Assembly: GCF_011752815.1 (NCBI RefSeq)
Contig: NZ_VWWV01000002.1
Coordinates: 248,001 to 312,000, forward strand
Reading direction: 5' to 3'
From: Enterobacter sp. Cy-643
GTDB lineage: Bacteria > Pseudomonadota > Gammaproteobacteria > Enterobacterales > Enterobacteriaceae
DNA: 64,000 nucleotides
In this document: positions 42,834-51,735 of the stretch, one piece after another
How the letters are laid out: every line of letters starts with the position of its first letter
How positions within the stretch are numbered: position 1 is the stretch's first letter
Program-made: the position numbers and the translations under genes
The notes under the pieces: model-generated
Databases searched by the model: none
The model's input: the letters and a program-made list of their open reading frames with translations, nothing else
What the model was told of the DNA's origin: nothing

Positions 42834-43727
42834 TTACGCAAGAGCCTCTGCAAGCGTGTCTTTCAGGAATGCGACGCAGGCACTGACCTCGCGGGAGGCT
42901 TTATTTATTGGTGGGTAAAGTAAAAAAGCGCTAAATGGCGGCACGGCGTATTCCGGCAGTAGAGCGACAAGCTGGCCGTTTTCCAGCGCCTGGTGACATA
43001 CCGGATATTGCAACACGCCGAGCGCGGCACCCGCCCTCAGCATCGTGTAGAGCGGCCGCCAGTGATTGGCGCTGAACACCACGTTCAGCGGGGCGCTGAT
43101 AATCTGGTTATGATGTGAAATAAGCGGCAGGCGGTTGTCGTTAAACAGGCCAGATACCCGCGCAAAAGCATGGTGAATCAGCTCGTCGGGGGAAACTGGC
43201 GTACCGTTTCGCACCAAATACTCCGGGGAAGCCACCAGAATCCGCCGTACATCGCCCAGTGGATGTGCCACGAAATCGCCCTCACCTGAGTCGCCAAGCC
43301 TGAGTGAAATATCAACGCCCTCCGTCACCGGATCGACTACGCGATCGTTCAGAACCAGCTCAATATTCAGATCGGGATGGTTTGCTCTCAGCTTCAGCAA
43401 GGCGGGCATCAGAATTTCTTCACCCGCGCCAAAGGGGGCTGCGATGCGAATCAGCCCTTTTAGCCCCACCCGCTCATCCACGACCGCCAGCGCAAGATCT
43501 GCCGCCGAAATCACGACTTTACTGCGTTCATAGAATAGCGCTCCGCTGTCGGTCAGGGACATTCGGCGCGTGTTTCGCCGCAGCAGACGGGTGCCAAGGT
43601 GAGCTTCCAGCCGCTCAATCCTCTCACTCACCGCCGGCTGTCCGATGCCGATATCGCGCGCGGCGGCGGACATACTGCCCCGCTCCACCACCCGCACATA
43701 AATTCGCATTGCCGCCAGAAGATCCAT
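42834..43727 (-). CDS. LysR-family regulator
   Basis: A 297-residue LysR regulator: helix-turn-helix GSMSAAARDIGIGQPAVSER near residues 17-36, then LLRRNTRRMSLTDSG. It converges on the BisC-like gene (4 bp between ends) and is divergent from the lactonase-like gene, which it most likely controls. Confidence 0.88.
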   Translation of the reverse strand: MDLLAAMRIYVRVVERGSMSAAARDIGIGQPAVSERIERLEAHLGTRLLRRNTRRMSLTDSGALFYERSKVVISAADLALAVVDERVGLKGLIRIAAPFGAGEEILMPALLKLRANHPDLNIELVLNDRVVDPVTEGVDISLRLGDSGEGDFVAHPLGDVRRILVASPEYLVRNGTPVSPDELIHHAFARVSGLFNDNRLPLISHHNQIISAPLNVVFSANHWRPLYTMLRAGAALGVLQYPVCHQALENGQLVALLPEYAVPPFSAFLLYPPINKASREVSACVAFLKDTLAEALA

Positions 43728-43853
43728 GGACTGAGTATATTGGTTTTTCCGATAGATGAAAGCAGCAACAGATATCTACTGCGCCTGTGCATTTTACATA
43801 AAACTGATGGCTTATGGCGTTATCAACTGCTCTTACTAATCAGGAATATCATC

Positions 43854-44636
43854 ATGGCAGAGATCAGACTTTATCTTTTCCAGTCCGGCACTCAACGCTG
43901 TAAGTATCACGATATCAGGATGAATCAGGGCGAAGGGAGCCACTATGAAATCCCCGTCCCTTGGTTCCTTTTGACTCACCCGAAAGGCCACACCATTATT
44001 GACGGCGGGCTAGCGGCAGAAGGCCTGGCCGATCCTCGGGCATACTGGGGAGATACGGTCAAACATTATCAGCCGTTAATGACCGAAGAACAGGGATGCG
44101 TGGCGCAGCTGCGTGCGATGGGCATTGCGCCGGAAGAGATTCGCTATGTATTACTTTCCCACCTGCACTCTGACCACACCGGCGCGATTGGGCGTTTTCC
44201 AAATGCATTGCATATCGTGCAGCGGCAGGAATACAACTATGCCTTTCAGCCGGACTGGTTCACCGCAGGCGCCTATTGCCGCAAGGATTTTGCCCGCCAG
44301 AATCTGAACTGGCAGTTGCTGGATGAAGACGGTTTTGATTTGTACGGCGACGGGACGCTGCGCTGCATTTCGACCCCGGGACATTCGCCGGGGCATCAGT
44401 CGTTTCTGGTGACGCTCACCAGCGGCAAGGCATTCACGCTGGCGATTGATGCGGCCTATACGCTGGATCATTTTTATGACCGCGCGCTTCCGGGCTTGAT
44501 GACCTCAGCCAGCGACGCTGCACGCTCGGTGGCAAAATTGAGACAGCTGACTGAGTGCAACGGGGCAAGGCTGATTCCCGGCCACGATCCCGACGTTTGG
44601 CCGCAGTTTACGCTGGCACCGGCGTGGTACGAGTAA
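43854..44636 (+). CDS. AHL-lactonase-like metallo-hydrolase
   Basis: A 260-residue cytoplasmic metallo-beta-lactamase-fold protein related to AttM/AiiA lactonases. The metal motif is SHLHSDHTG (H103, H105, D107, H108), with STPGHSPGH and AIDAAYT giving the other ligands. The frame is open to 43599 but ATG 43854 begins the domain and has AGGA. The family cleaves acyl-homoserine lactone signals, but some members act on other lactones. The LysR gene is divergent and 126 bp away. Confidence 0.8.
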   Translation: MAEIRLYLFQSGTQRCKYHDIRMNQGEGSHYEIPVPWFLLTHPKGHTIIDGGLAAEGLADPRAYWGDTVKHYQPLMTEEQGCVAQLRAMGIAPEEIRYVLLSHLHSDHTGAIGRFPNALHIVQRQEYNYAFQPDWFTAGAYCRKDFARQNLNWQLLDEDGFDLYGDGTLRCISTPGHSPGHQSFLVTLTSGKAFTLAIDAAYTLDHFYDRALPGLMTSASDAARSVAKLRQLTECNGARLIPGHDPDVWPQFTLAPAWYE

Positions 44637-44637
44637 G

Positions 44638-45825
44638 TCAGGTTTCATCTTCGCTGAGCGGCACGGGCAGATTTATCGTCATCAGCAACCCGCCTTCAGC
44701 AGGCAGGCTGGCGTGGATATCCCCGTGGTGCGCATGACAGATTTCTCTGGCAATAGAAAGCCCCAGCCCGCTGCCGCCTGAATCCCTTGCCCGCGAGCGC
44801 TCCCCGCGGGTGAAACGCTCAAAAATATGCGGCAGATAATCCCCGGCGACGCCAGGCCCGGTATCAAGAAACTGGATTTCAATGCCTTGCTTAAGATGGC
44901 GAAAACGAATGGACATGCGATCGCCCTTGCTGCAATAGCGAAGCATGTTCTCAATGATAATGGTGAAGACCTGCCCCAGTCGGGCTTCATCTCCTGAGTA
45001 ATAGAATTCATCTTCCGCCTCCACCGAGACGGGCATCCCGGCCGCTTCCAGCTGGGGTTTTAGCCATGCTACCCGTTCATTCAGGACTTCAGAAAGCGAG
45101 AATACGCCGTGCTGGAGCGAGAGTTGCCCGGCGCTCGCCAGAGAAAGAAAATGCAAATCGTCAGTGAGACGGCTGAGGTTTTTTAATTGCGTCATCACCA
45201 TATTCAGCTGTTTTTCATCCGCTGGGAATACATTATCGAGCATGCCCTGAAGCCTTCCCATTGCGGCGGTGAGCGGTGAACGCAGCTCGTGTGCCGCAGC
45301 CACGTGCGCGGCCTTAAGCTCGCGTTCGTACAGCGCCAGCTGGCTGATCATTTTATTGAAGTTGCTGGCAAAACGAGTCACCTCCGCCGGGCATTCATCC
45401 ACTCGCTTCGCCTGTTGATTGAAATCCCCCTGAGCAACAATTTCTGCAACGTCCGTCAGGCTGCGAAACTGCGCGGCAAGCGGGCGCGTGGCACGTAAAC
45501 AGCTGACGATCACAAACGGGGTTGCCATCGAAATAAAGATGAACAGCCAGCCCCAATTGAGAGAGCTGATGGAAGGCGTGCTGTATTCGATTCCCCAGCG
45601 AGCGTCCACAATTTGATGAAAACGAACAATGTCTAAGTCAGGGTTCGCCCGCAGCGTCAGAAACTCCTGGTAAGCGGCAGGCGACATATGATGCACAACC
45701 CAGTAATACTGAACCGCGTAGATGCTCCACATCGCCAGTACGATGAAAAACAGAACGCTGACGGCCACCACGATGATGCGAATCGAGATCCACGCCAGGA
45801 GCGATTTGCTCTTTTTATTGTTCAT
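44638..45825 (-). CDS. Sensor histidine kinase
   Basis: A 395-residue inner-membrane kinase. Two membrane segments (about residues 15-38 and 90-112) flank a short periplasmic loop; then a HAMP linker, the phospho-His in AAHELRSPLTAAMGRL, and ATPase motifs DTGPGVAG and GGSGLGLSIA. It overlaps the regulator gene by 4 bp. The signal is unknown. The neighbouring MipA gene may be a target. Confidence 0.9.
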   Translation of the reverse strand: MNNKKSKSLLAWISIRIIVVAVSVLFFIVLAMWSIYAVQYYWVVHHMSPAAYQEFLTLRANPDLDIVRFHQIVDARWGIEYSTPSISSLNWGWLFIFISMATPFVIVSCLRATRPLAAQFRSLTDVAEIVAQGDFNQQAKRVDECPAEVTRFASNFNKMISQLALYERELKAAHVAAAHELRSPLTAAMGRLQGMLDNVFPADEKQLNMVMTQLKNLSRLTDDLHFLSLASAGQLSLQHGVFSLSEVLNERVAWLKPQLEAAGMPVSVEAEDEFYYSGDEARLGQVFTIIIENMLRYCSKGDRMSIRFRHLKQGIEIQFLDTGPGVAGDYLPHIFERFTRGERSRARDSGGSGLGLSIAREICHAHHGDIHASLPAEGGLLMTINLPVPLSEDET

Positions 45826-46520
45826 GGTTTGCAGAACCTGTAGCCGATGCCGCGCACATTCAGGATTAGATTCTCAATCCCCGCCGCCTCAAGCTTTTTC
45901 CTTAAGTTATAGACATGCGTGTCTACCACTCGCTCCAGAGCGTCGCTTTCGGGCAGGCACTCTTCGAGCAAAAACTGGCGGCTGAGCGGCCTCGTCGAGG
46001 CGCGCATGAGCGTTTTTAAAATAGAAAACTCGGTGAGCGTCAAATCCAGGCGCAAGGGAGAAACGGCCTCGCGCAGCACCTGCGCCACCATATTGGTAAC
46101 ATCAACCTCAAGTGGGCCCCAGCGTAAAACATCCTCTGCGGGGAGTTGGCTGGCCTGACTGCGCCTGAGGACGGCCTGCACCCTGGCCATGACCTCACCG
46201 GGATTGTAGGGCTTGACCACATAATCATCAGCGCCATAGCGTAAAGCGCCGATCTTGTCATAGGGTTCGCCCATTGCGGTGATCATGATGACCGGCGTAT
46301 TGCCCTTTCGCCTGACGGCAGCAAGGATTTCCGTACCGTTCATCCCGGGGAGCATGACGTCCAGCAAAATAAGATCGGGCTTCCAGGTTACCGCCGTGTT
46401 CATACCTGCCAGGCCATCGCCCGCCACCGAAACGCTGTAGCCTTCGCGTTTAAGATAGGCCTCTAACACATTTGCCGCGTCGGCGTCGTCTTCAATCACC
46501 AGGACCCGTTTATTTTTCAT
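45822..46520 (-). CDS. OmpR-family response regulator
   Basis: A 232-residue regulator with a receiver domain (acidic pocket EDD, phospho-Asp D54 in LLDVMLPG, K103 in VVKPYN) and a winged-helix output domain ending DTHVYNLRKKLE and NVRGIGYRFCKP. It is the first gene of the two-component operon and divergent from the mipA-like gene across 126 bp. Confidence 0.92.
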   Translation of the reverse strand: MKNKRVLVIEDDADAANVLEAYLKREGYSVSVAGDGLAGMNTAVTWKPDLILLDVMLPGMNGTEILAAVRRKGNTPVIMITAMGEPYDKIGALRYGADDYVVKPYNPGEVMARVQAVLRRSQASQLPAEDVLRWGPLEVDVTNMVAQVLREAVSPLRLDLTLTEFSILKTLMRASTRPLSRQFLLEECLPESDALERVVDTHVYNLRKKLEAAGIENLILNVRGIGYRFCKP

Positions 46521-46646
46521 TTAATGTTACCTTGACAGTTTCTTCACAAATCCCTGGTCATTCATTGATAAGCCTTCAGCATAATCCTTTTACTGACTGA
46601 GTTAAGTCATACACAAAAATATAAACACCTGACAACGAGAATCATA

Positions 46647-47435
46647 ATGTTAATAAAGAAAAACACAAAATATATAATCACACCGTTGCTAATCTCCAGT
46701 ATTTCATCTGCATATGCAAGTGAGTATAACTCTGATGAAACAGAAATTACTCTGGGACTTGGGGCTATATCATCGCCACGCTACAGTGGTGCTAACGATC
46801 AAAGCACTGGTGTCATACCTCTTATTCATATTCAAAAGAACAATATTTTCTTTGACTCTACAAATGGCATTGGCATTCACCTGCAAAGTGATAACGGTTT
46901 ATATTTAGAACCGGCGCTGGGCTATGATTCAGGACGTACTGATAAAAACTCTGGCTGGCGTAAAGGCTCAGATAAACTTAAAGGTATGGGCGATATTTCT
47001 TCCACCGTTAATTCAAGTATTGCCGTTGGTTGGGCGGTCGCCTCCTGGCTGGTCTTTGAAGGGAAAACAACGCTGCCGCTGAACGATGGACAGGGTGTTT
47101 CTTATTCCACGTCGGTAGATTACATCCCCATTATGGATGAGGATAATACGGTTACGCTGCAGGCGAGTGCGTTATTCGGTGATGCCCGGTATATGAATAC
47201 CTGGTATGGTGTAAGCGAAGTGCAGCACAACCGTTCAGGTTTCTCGCGCTACAGCAGCGCCGGCGGGTTTTACGGCATGGACACCGGCCTGACGTTAACT
47301 CATCAGTTCAGCGAACACTGGGGAGGCTTGTTTAGTCTGAGCTATGCCTGGCTTAACAAGAAGGCATCTAATAGCCCCATCGTCATGAAAAAAGACGGTA
47401 CAACCGGTATGCTTGCCGTCAATTATACCTTCTAA
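46647..47435 (+). CDS. MipA/OmpV-family outer-membrane protein
   Basis: A 262-residue beta-barrel protein with a signal peptide (ITPLLISSISSAYA). The family's opening pattern appears as EITLGLGAISSPRYSGAND, and the protein ends in Phe (LAVNYTF), as outer-membrane proteins do. Members act as scaffold for murein hydrolases or as antibiotic-linked porins. The gene is divergent from the two-component system, probably its target, and is A+T-richer than that system. Confidence 0.87.
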   Translation: MLIKKNTKYIITPLLISSISSAYASEYNSDETEITLGLGAISSPRYSGANDQSTGVIPLIHIQKNNIFFDSTNGIGIHLQSDNGLYLEPALGYDSGRTDKNSGWRKGSDKLKGMGDISSTVNSSIAVGWAVASWLVFEGKTTLPLNDGQGVSYSTSVDYIPIMDEDNTVTLQASALFGDARYMNTWYGVSEVQHNRSGFSRYSSAGGFYGMDTGLTLTHQFSEHWGGLFSLSYAWLNKKASNSPIVMKKDGTTGMLAVNYTF

Positions 47436-47483
47436 GCGCTTATGCCATCGGGCGTTCATTAAACAACTGACCGAAGCACAGTT

Positions 47484-47765
47484 ATGAAGTTCGCTCTTAT
47501 TATAACTTTCATCTTCGCGGTATTGCCCTCCTCAACGGGCGTCCATGATTTTAGAGCCTGTCTGTACGAAAAGGGTGACTTTAATATCTGCAACAATACA
47601 TGCGTTAAAAACATACATTCAAAACACCATGCGAAATCATCACTATATATAAAAAGTATCAAGCGCTGTCATTCAGATAAAACAAAAACTTTCGATCATT
47701 ATATTTTTCCTTGTCATCTTAGGTATTTCATTAAGTCACTACTGCAGCATTCAACACGTCACTAA
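47484..47765 (+). CDS. Doubtful small secreted protein
   Basis: A 93-residue frame with a signal-like start (KFALIITFIFAVLPSSTGV) and five cysteines in the remainder. It has no clear ribosome site and lies in A+T-rich DNA before a RamA-like regulator. I do not recognise it. It may be chance or a worn gene. Confidence 0.25.
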   Translation: MKFALIITFIFAVLPSSTGVHDFRACLYEKGDFNICNNTCVKNIHSKHHAKSSLYIKSIKRCHSDKTKTFDHYIFPCHLRYFIKSLLQHSTRH

Positions 47766-47793
47766 GTATTTACCAACACTGAGAGGTAAAAGC

Positions 47794-48138
47794 ATGAAAA
47801 TTGCCGCCAAAGTCATAGAAACCATCACCGCCTGGATAGACAATAATATTCACCGTCGATTACGAATAGAGGATGTTGCTCGCTATTCTGGCTACTCTAA
47901 ATGGCATTTTCAGAGAATATTTTCATATCATAAAGGCGAAAGTATAGGTCGGTATATCAGGATAAGAAAATTACAGCTGGCGGCACAGGATCTAAAAAAC
48001 ACCAGGGAGCGAATCGTAGATATTTCGATGAAATATGGTTTTGATTCACAACAGAGCTTTAACCGGCTGTTCACCCGCTGCTTTAAGGTGTCGCCAGGAA
48101 CGTACAGGAAGGCCAAAGGTGTTCGGGGTGATGTATAA
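47794..48138 (+). CDS. RamA/MarA-type AraC regulator
   Basis: A 114-residue protein consisting only of the two helix-turn-helix motifs, the size and pattern of MarA, SoxS and RamA. IEDVARYSGYSKWHFQRIF and SIGRYIRIRKLQLAAQDL match RamA closely; YGFDSQQSFNRLFTRCF is the second motif. These proteins act without ligand and raise efflux and lower porins. It lacks the usual RamA neighbours, and sits just upstream of the T6SS cluster. GAGGT lies before the ATG. Confidence 0.87.
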   Translation: MKIAAKVIETITAWIDNNIHRRLRIEDVARYSGYSKWHFQRIFSYHKGESIGRYIRIRKLQLAAQDLKNTRERIVDISMKYGFDSQQSFNRLFTRCFKVSPGTYRKAKGVRGDV

Positions 48139-48780
48139 AACCTGCACTGGCGACGTGCAGCTTCAGCGCCAAAATACAAACAAAAGGGGCTGTCTTTCGG
48201 CACCCCTTCCGATGTTGCCGGAAGCGCTAACTGCCTGCCTTATTCATAATTTAATCCAACGTCATCAAATTAGTATTTAAATATCAGCAAGATTGATACC
48301 TGCATAGCCCTTCATTGTCTTATTCTCCCTCTTCACCCTTAGAATATAAGCCCCAGCATAAACACTCTTCAGTTTACTAACATCTTTCGGTTACACATCT
48401 CAATTTTTTAACAAAGCGCTATAGCTATAATAAAACCAGATTAGCGAGACACTTTCCACATCACTTCACAATAGAAATCGTCTTAAAATCAGTCTTAACC
48501 TTTAAGTTAAAAGCTAAGAAATAGGATAAGAAAATCACAGCACATGCGTCCTACCTGTGATTAAAATTTATAGCACACCTGGTTTCAACAACGCTTTACC
48601 GATCAATGTAACTTAATTAATAGATAATCGTTTGTTTTGAGACGGCCTGTTTAATAGCATGAGGTGTAATTGAGAGAGCTAATTTAGCTTATCTGAAATT
48701 ACTCTTTGCGTCGGAATATCATCGCGCGTCGGAGTATCATCTCAATTAGAAATTTTACCTCTTTATATTGGGAAAAAGGA
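48139..48780. other. A+T-rich spacer before the T6SS cluster
   Basis: About 640 bp with no full gene. It should contain the tssB promoter. A direct repeat GCGTCGGA(A/G)TATCATC lies at 48708-48723 and 48726-48741. On the minus strand, 48277-48390 is open for 37 codons and reads like the end of a lost protein (KLKSVYAGAYILRVKRENK). A short hairpin lies near 48183-48206. Confidence 0.5.
48708..48741 (+). repeat. Tandem 16-base direct repeat upstream of tssB
   Basis: Two copies of GCGTCGGA(A/G)TATCATC with a period of 18 bp end 39 bp before the tssB start. One base differs. They may bind a regulator on one face of the helix or lie in the transcript leader. Confidence 0.55.
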
Positions 48781-49272
48781 ATGAGCAATACTCAGCATAA
48801 ATTGAACAAAGCACGACCGCCGCGAGTACAAATTACTTACGACGTAGAAATCGGCGACTCACAGTCAACAAAAGAATTACCTCTTGTTGTCGGAGTGATG
48901 GGCGATTTTACTAAAGCTGAGGATGAACTTCGCGATCGTAATTTTTTAAACATCGATAAAGATAACTTCAATGAAATTATGTCATCAATGAAACCTGATG
49001 CAGAATTTCTTGTGGATAGTGCATTGCCCGAGCACAGCGGGAAGTTAGCTGTCTCACTGACTTTTCAGAATATTGACGATTTCTCCCCGGATAACATCGT
49101 TCAGCAGATAGAGCCTTTACGTAAGTTAATGGAGCTACGTGAGCAATTAAGCGATCTACGAAATCGAGCCGCCAGCAATGAACGCCTTAAAGAACAGCTG
49201 GCAGAAATGGCGTTGCAGCAGCAAAACATGATGGGGAAATCCGCCATAGGTGAAGAGGAGGATGAAGCATGA
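48781..49272 (+). CDS. tssB: T6SS sheath small subunit TssB
   Basis: TssB (VipA) forms the contractile sheath with TssC in the cytoplasm. The 163-residue protein has the family pattern PPRVQITYDVE(I/T)G, LPLVVGVMGDF and RNFLNIDKDNFNEIM. The ATG at 48781 with AAAAAGGA is preferred over 48706. It overlaps tssC by 4 bp (ATGA). It heads a run of 14 genes in one direction. Confidence 0.95.
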   Translation: MSNTQHKLNKARPPRVQITYDVEIGDSQSTKELPLVVGVMGDFTKAEDELRDRNFLNIDKDNFNEIMSSMKPDAEFLVDSALPEHSGKLAVSLTFQNIDDFSPDNIVQQIEPLRKLMELREQLSDLRNRAASNERLKEQLAEMALQQQNMMGKSAIGEEEDEA

Positions 49273-50750
49273 GTGATGCACAGGCAGCCAACGTCGCTAC
49301 CGAAACAACATTTAGCGATGATTATCTAAATCAAGTTATTGATAATACGCGTGCTATTCGTCGTGAATCCGACCGTGGCCGCATGAAAACACAGCTCAAT
49401 AATTTCCTCGCGGAAATCTTATCAGGAACGGTAGTCATTTCCAGCGATCTCATTGGTAGTATTGAGCAGCGTATTACCGCAATTGATGAGCTTCTGTCTG
49501 AACAGGTAAGTTTGATTATTCATGCACCGGAATTTCAGAAAAAAGAGTCCTCGTGGCGTGGTTTACACAAACTGGTGCAATCGAGCGTCACTAATAATAC
49601 GCAAGTGCGGCTGCTGCAGTGCACCAAGCAAGATCTGATCAAAGATTTTAAATCTGCCAGTGATTTCGATCAGTCCATGCTGTTTAAATGTGTCTATGAA
49701 AGCGAATACGGCACCTTTGGTGGGACTCCGTTCTCTGCATTTGTCGGAGATTTCCAATTTGATAACACACCGCAGGATATTAACCTGCTGGAGCAAATTT
49801 CCCACGTTGCCGCTGCCGCTCATGCACCGTTCCTGAGTGCCGTTGCTCCCGGTATGCTGTCGATGAATGATTTCTCCGAGCTGCCCCGCCCTCGCGATCT
49901 GGCTAAGCTTTTTGAAACCACCGACTATGCTCGCTGGCGCTCTTTTCGTCAAAACGACGACAGCCGCTATATCGGGCTCACACTCCCCCGTGTACTGGGA
50001 CGTATGCCCTATGGCGCAAAGACAATCCCGGCTGAGAGTTTTAATTTCGAAGAGCGAATTCAAGAAAATGAAAGCGGCAGCGACTATCTGTGGATGAACT
50101 CTGCCTGGGAGCTGGCGGGCAGAGTTATTAATTCTTTTGAAGAATTTGGCTGGTGCGCTTCAATCCGCGGAGTTGAAGGCGGTGGATTGGTTAAATCTTT
50201 ACCGGCTTACAGTTTCGTATCTGAACGCGGCGAACACACCATGCAGTGCCCTACTCAGGTAGCAATTTCCGATCGTCGGGAGAAAGAGTTATCAGACCTG
50301 GGCTTTATTCCGCTGGTTCATTGCAAAGGCACAGATTACGCCGCCTTCTTTGCCGTGCAGTCTATTAACAGCCCGCGTTTATATAACTCGGATATGGCAA
50401 ATGCCAATGCACGTTTATCCAGTCAGCTTCCTTATATCCTTGCAACCTCACGCTTCGCCCATTATTTGAAATCTATTGTCCGCGATAAAGTTGGCAGCTT
50501 TATGTCGAGAAACGAATGCGAGGAATATTTACAGAAATGGATTATGCAATACGTTGTCGCCTCCGATAATGCGGGTCCGGAAACTAAAGCACGCTATCCA
50601 CTGCGTGAAGCAAAAATTGAAGTTGTTGACGTGGCTGGTAGTCCAGGAACTTATCGTGCCATTGCATGGTTAAAACCTCATTTCCAGCTGGAAGGTTTGA
50701 GTATGTCTTTGCGTCTGGTTGCAGATTTACCATCTACTGCAGGCGCATAA
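49269..50750 (+). CDS. tssC: T6SS sheath large subunit TssC
   Basis: TssC (VipB) is the large sheath subunit, 493 residues. Typical stretches are HAPEFQKKESSWRGLHKLV, YESEYGTFGGTPF, LPRVLGRMPYG and WMNSAWELAGR. Contraction of the TssBC sheath drives the Hcp tube outwards. It is the second gene of the cluster. Confidence 0.96.
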   Translation: MSDAQAANVATETTFSDDYLNQVIDNTRAIRRESDRGRMKTQLNNFLAEILSGTVVISSDLIGSIEQRITAIDELLSEQVSLIIHAPEFQKKESSWRGLHKLVQSSVTNNTQVRLLQCTKQDLIKDFKSASDFDQSMLFKCVYESEYGTFGGTPFSAFVGDFQFDNTPQDINLLEQISHVAAAAHAPFLSAVAPGMLSMNDFSELPRPRDLAKLFETTDYARWRSFRQNDDSRYIGLTLPRVLGRMPYGAKTIPAESFNFEERIQENESGSDYLWMNSAWELAGRVINSFEEFGWCASIRGVEGGGLVKSLPAYSFVSERGEHTMQCPTQVAISDRREKELSDLGFIPLVHCKGTDYAAFFAVQSINSPRLYNSDMANANARLSSQLPYILATSRFAHYLKSIVRDKVGSFMSRNECEEYLQKWIMQYVVASDNAGPETKARYPLREAKIEVVDVAGSPGTYRAIAWLKPHFQLEGLSMSLRLVADLPSTAGA

Positions 50751-50777
50751 TCCCCTTAAATAGTATAGGAATCTATA

Positions 50778-51269
50778 ATGGCTAAATTGCAAGATTGTCA
50801 GTTCATTGAAATTAAAATTGATAACAAAGTTATTTCCGGTTCGTCAGAAGAGCAAAAATACAATAAATGGATGGAGGGTTATTCTTCAGGTGCATTGCGC
50901 ACTTATTCGGGACCGGACGGTACCCATTTCGATGGTGTACCGGTCTCGATTCTTGTCACCAAAGACACCAGTAGCTTCTATGAGCATTACCTTAAACGCG
51001 GCTACAAGACTATGACCATCACCATAGTCGAGCGTGCGTCTGATAATCTTGGTGCTGACTATGAGCTTCAGCGCACCGTTTACAGCGAATGTAAAATTAC
51101 CAGTCTAAGTATTGCCAAACATAGCCAGCTTAACCAGCTTTTTATGGATTTTGACTTTGTATTTGAAGGTATGGTCGAAGTCACTTTCAACGTTCCAAAT
51201 GCAAAATCGGACGGTCTGGATAAAATTGGACCGGTTAAATACAGCATCGCAGAAAAAACGCTCAAATAA
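50778..51269 (+). CDS. hcp: T6SS tube protein Hcp of this cluster
   Basis: A 163-residue Hcp/TssD, of a different subfamily from the orphan at 18.4 kb: it starts MAKLQDCQFIEIKIDN, then ISGSSEEQKYNKWMEGYSSG and PVSILVTKDTSSFYEHYLKRG, and ends near FEGMVEVTFNV. It lies after tssC and before a hairpin terminator, which would let hcp be expressed above the genes downstream. Confidence 0.9.
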   Translation: MAKLQDCQFIEIKIDNKVISGSSEEQKYNKWMEGYSSGALRTYSGPDGTHFDGVPVSILVTKDTSSFYEHYLKRGYKTMTITIVERASDNLGADYELQRTVYSECKITSLSIAKHSQLNQLFMDFDFVFEGMVEVTFNVPNAKSDGLDKIGPVKYSIAEKTLK

Positions 51270-51272
51270 ATT

Positions 51273-51302
51273 AAAAGCCTGGCTATAACCGGCCAGGCTT
51301 TT
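51273..51302 (+). terminator. Attenuating terminator after hcp
   Basis: AAAAGCCTGGC-TATAACC-GGCCAGGCTTTT gives a strong stem with a T-run directly after hcp. Since tssE follows in the same direction, it probably ends only part of the transcripts. Confidence 0.75.
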
Positions 51303-51318
51303 CTGGAGACCACGAAAC

Positions 51319-51735
51319 ATGTCATCTTTGCTTTGTCGTCTCAGTGATAATCACCCTTTATCTATAGAGGATGATTATGCCTGTGATGCCGATATTATTG
51401 CCCCCATGATTTCGGATCTTAAAATGTTACTGACATCACGTACCCGCCTACCCATGGTGGAAGAAATCCCATTAGTGAATGCTTCAATTATCAATTACGG
51501 AATTAATGAATCATTCGGCAGCAAAATCGAAATGATTTCCCGCGATAAGATTATGACTTCCCGGATTAGCAATGCGCTATTACGCTTTGAACCACGCCTT
51601 GTCGATGTGTTTATAACTAGAAAGAGCAACCCTGAAGCTGTGATATTCATTCTTCAGGCAAGCTATCGACATACTCCGTTCAGGCTTGAAATGATATGGG
51701 ATGATAGCACCGGGAGATTTTTCTTCGATGAATAA
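51319..51735 (+). CDS. tssE: T6SS baseplate protein TssE
   Basis: TssE is the gp25-like baseplate wedge component. The protein has 138 residues; the family's conserved end region reads RFEPRLVDVFITRK. The start follows GGAGACC. It overlaps tssF by 8 bp. Confidence 0.88.
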   Translation: MSSLLCRLSDNHPLSIEDDYACDADIIAPMISDLKMLLTSRTRLPMVEEIPLVNASIINYGINESFGSKIEMISRDKIMTSRISNALLRFEPRLVDVFITRKSNPEAVIFILQASYRHTPFRLEMIWDDSTGRFFFDE

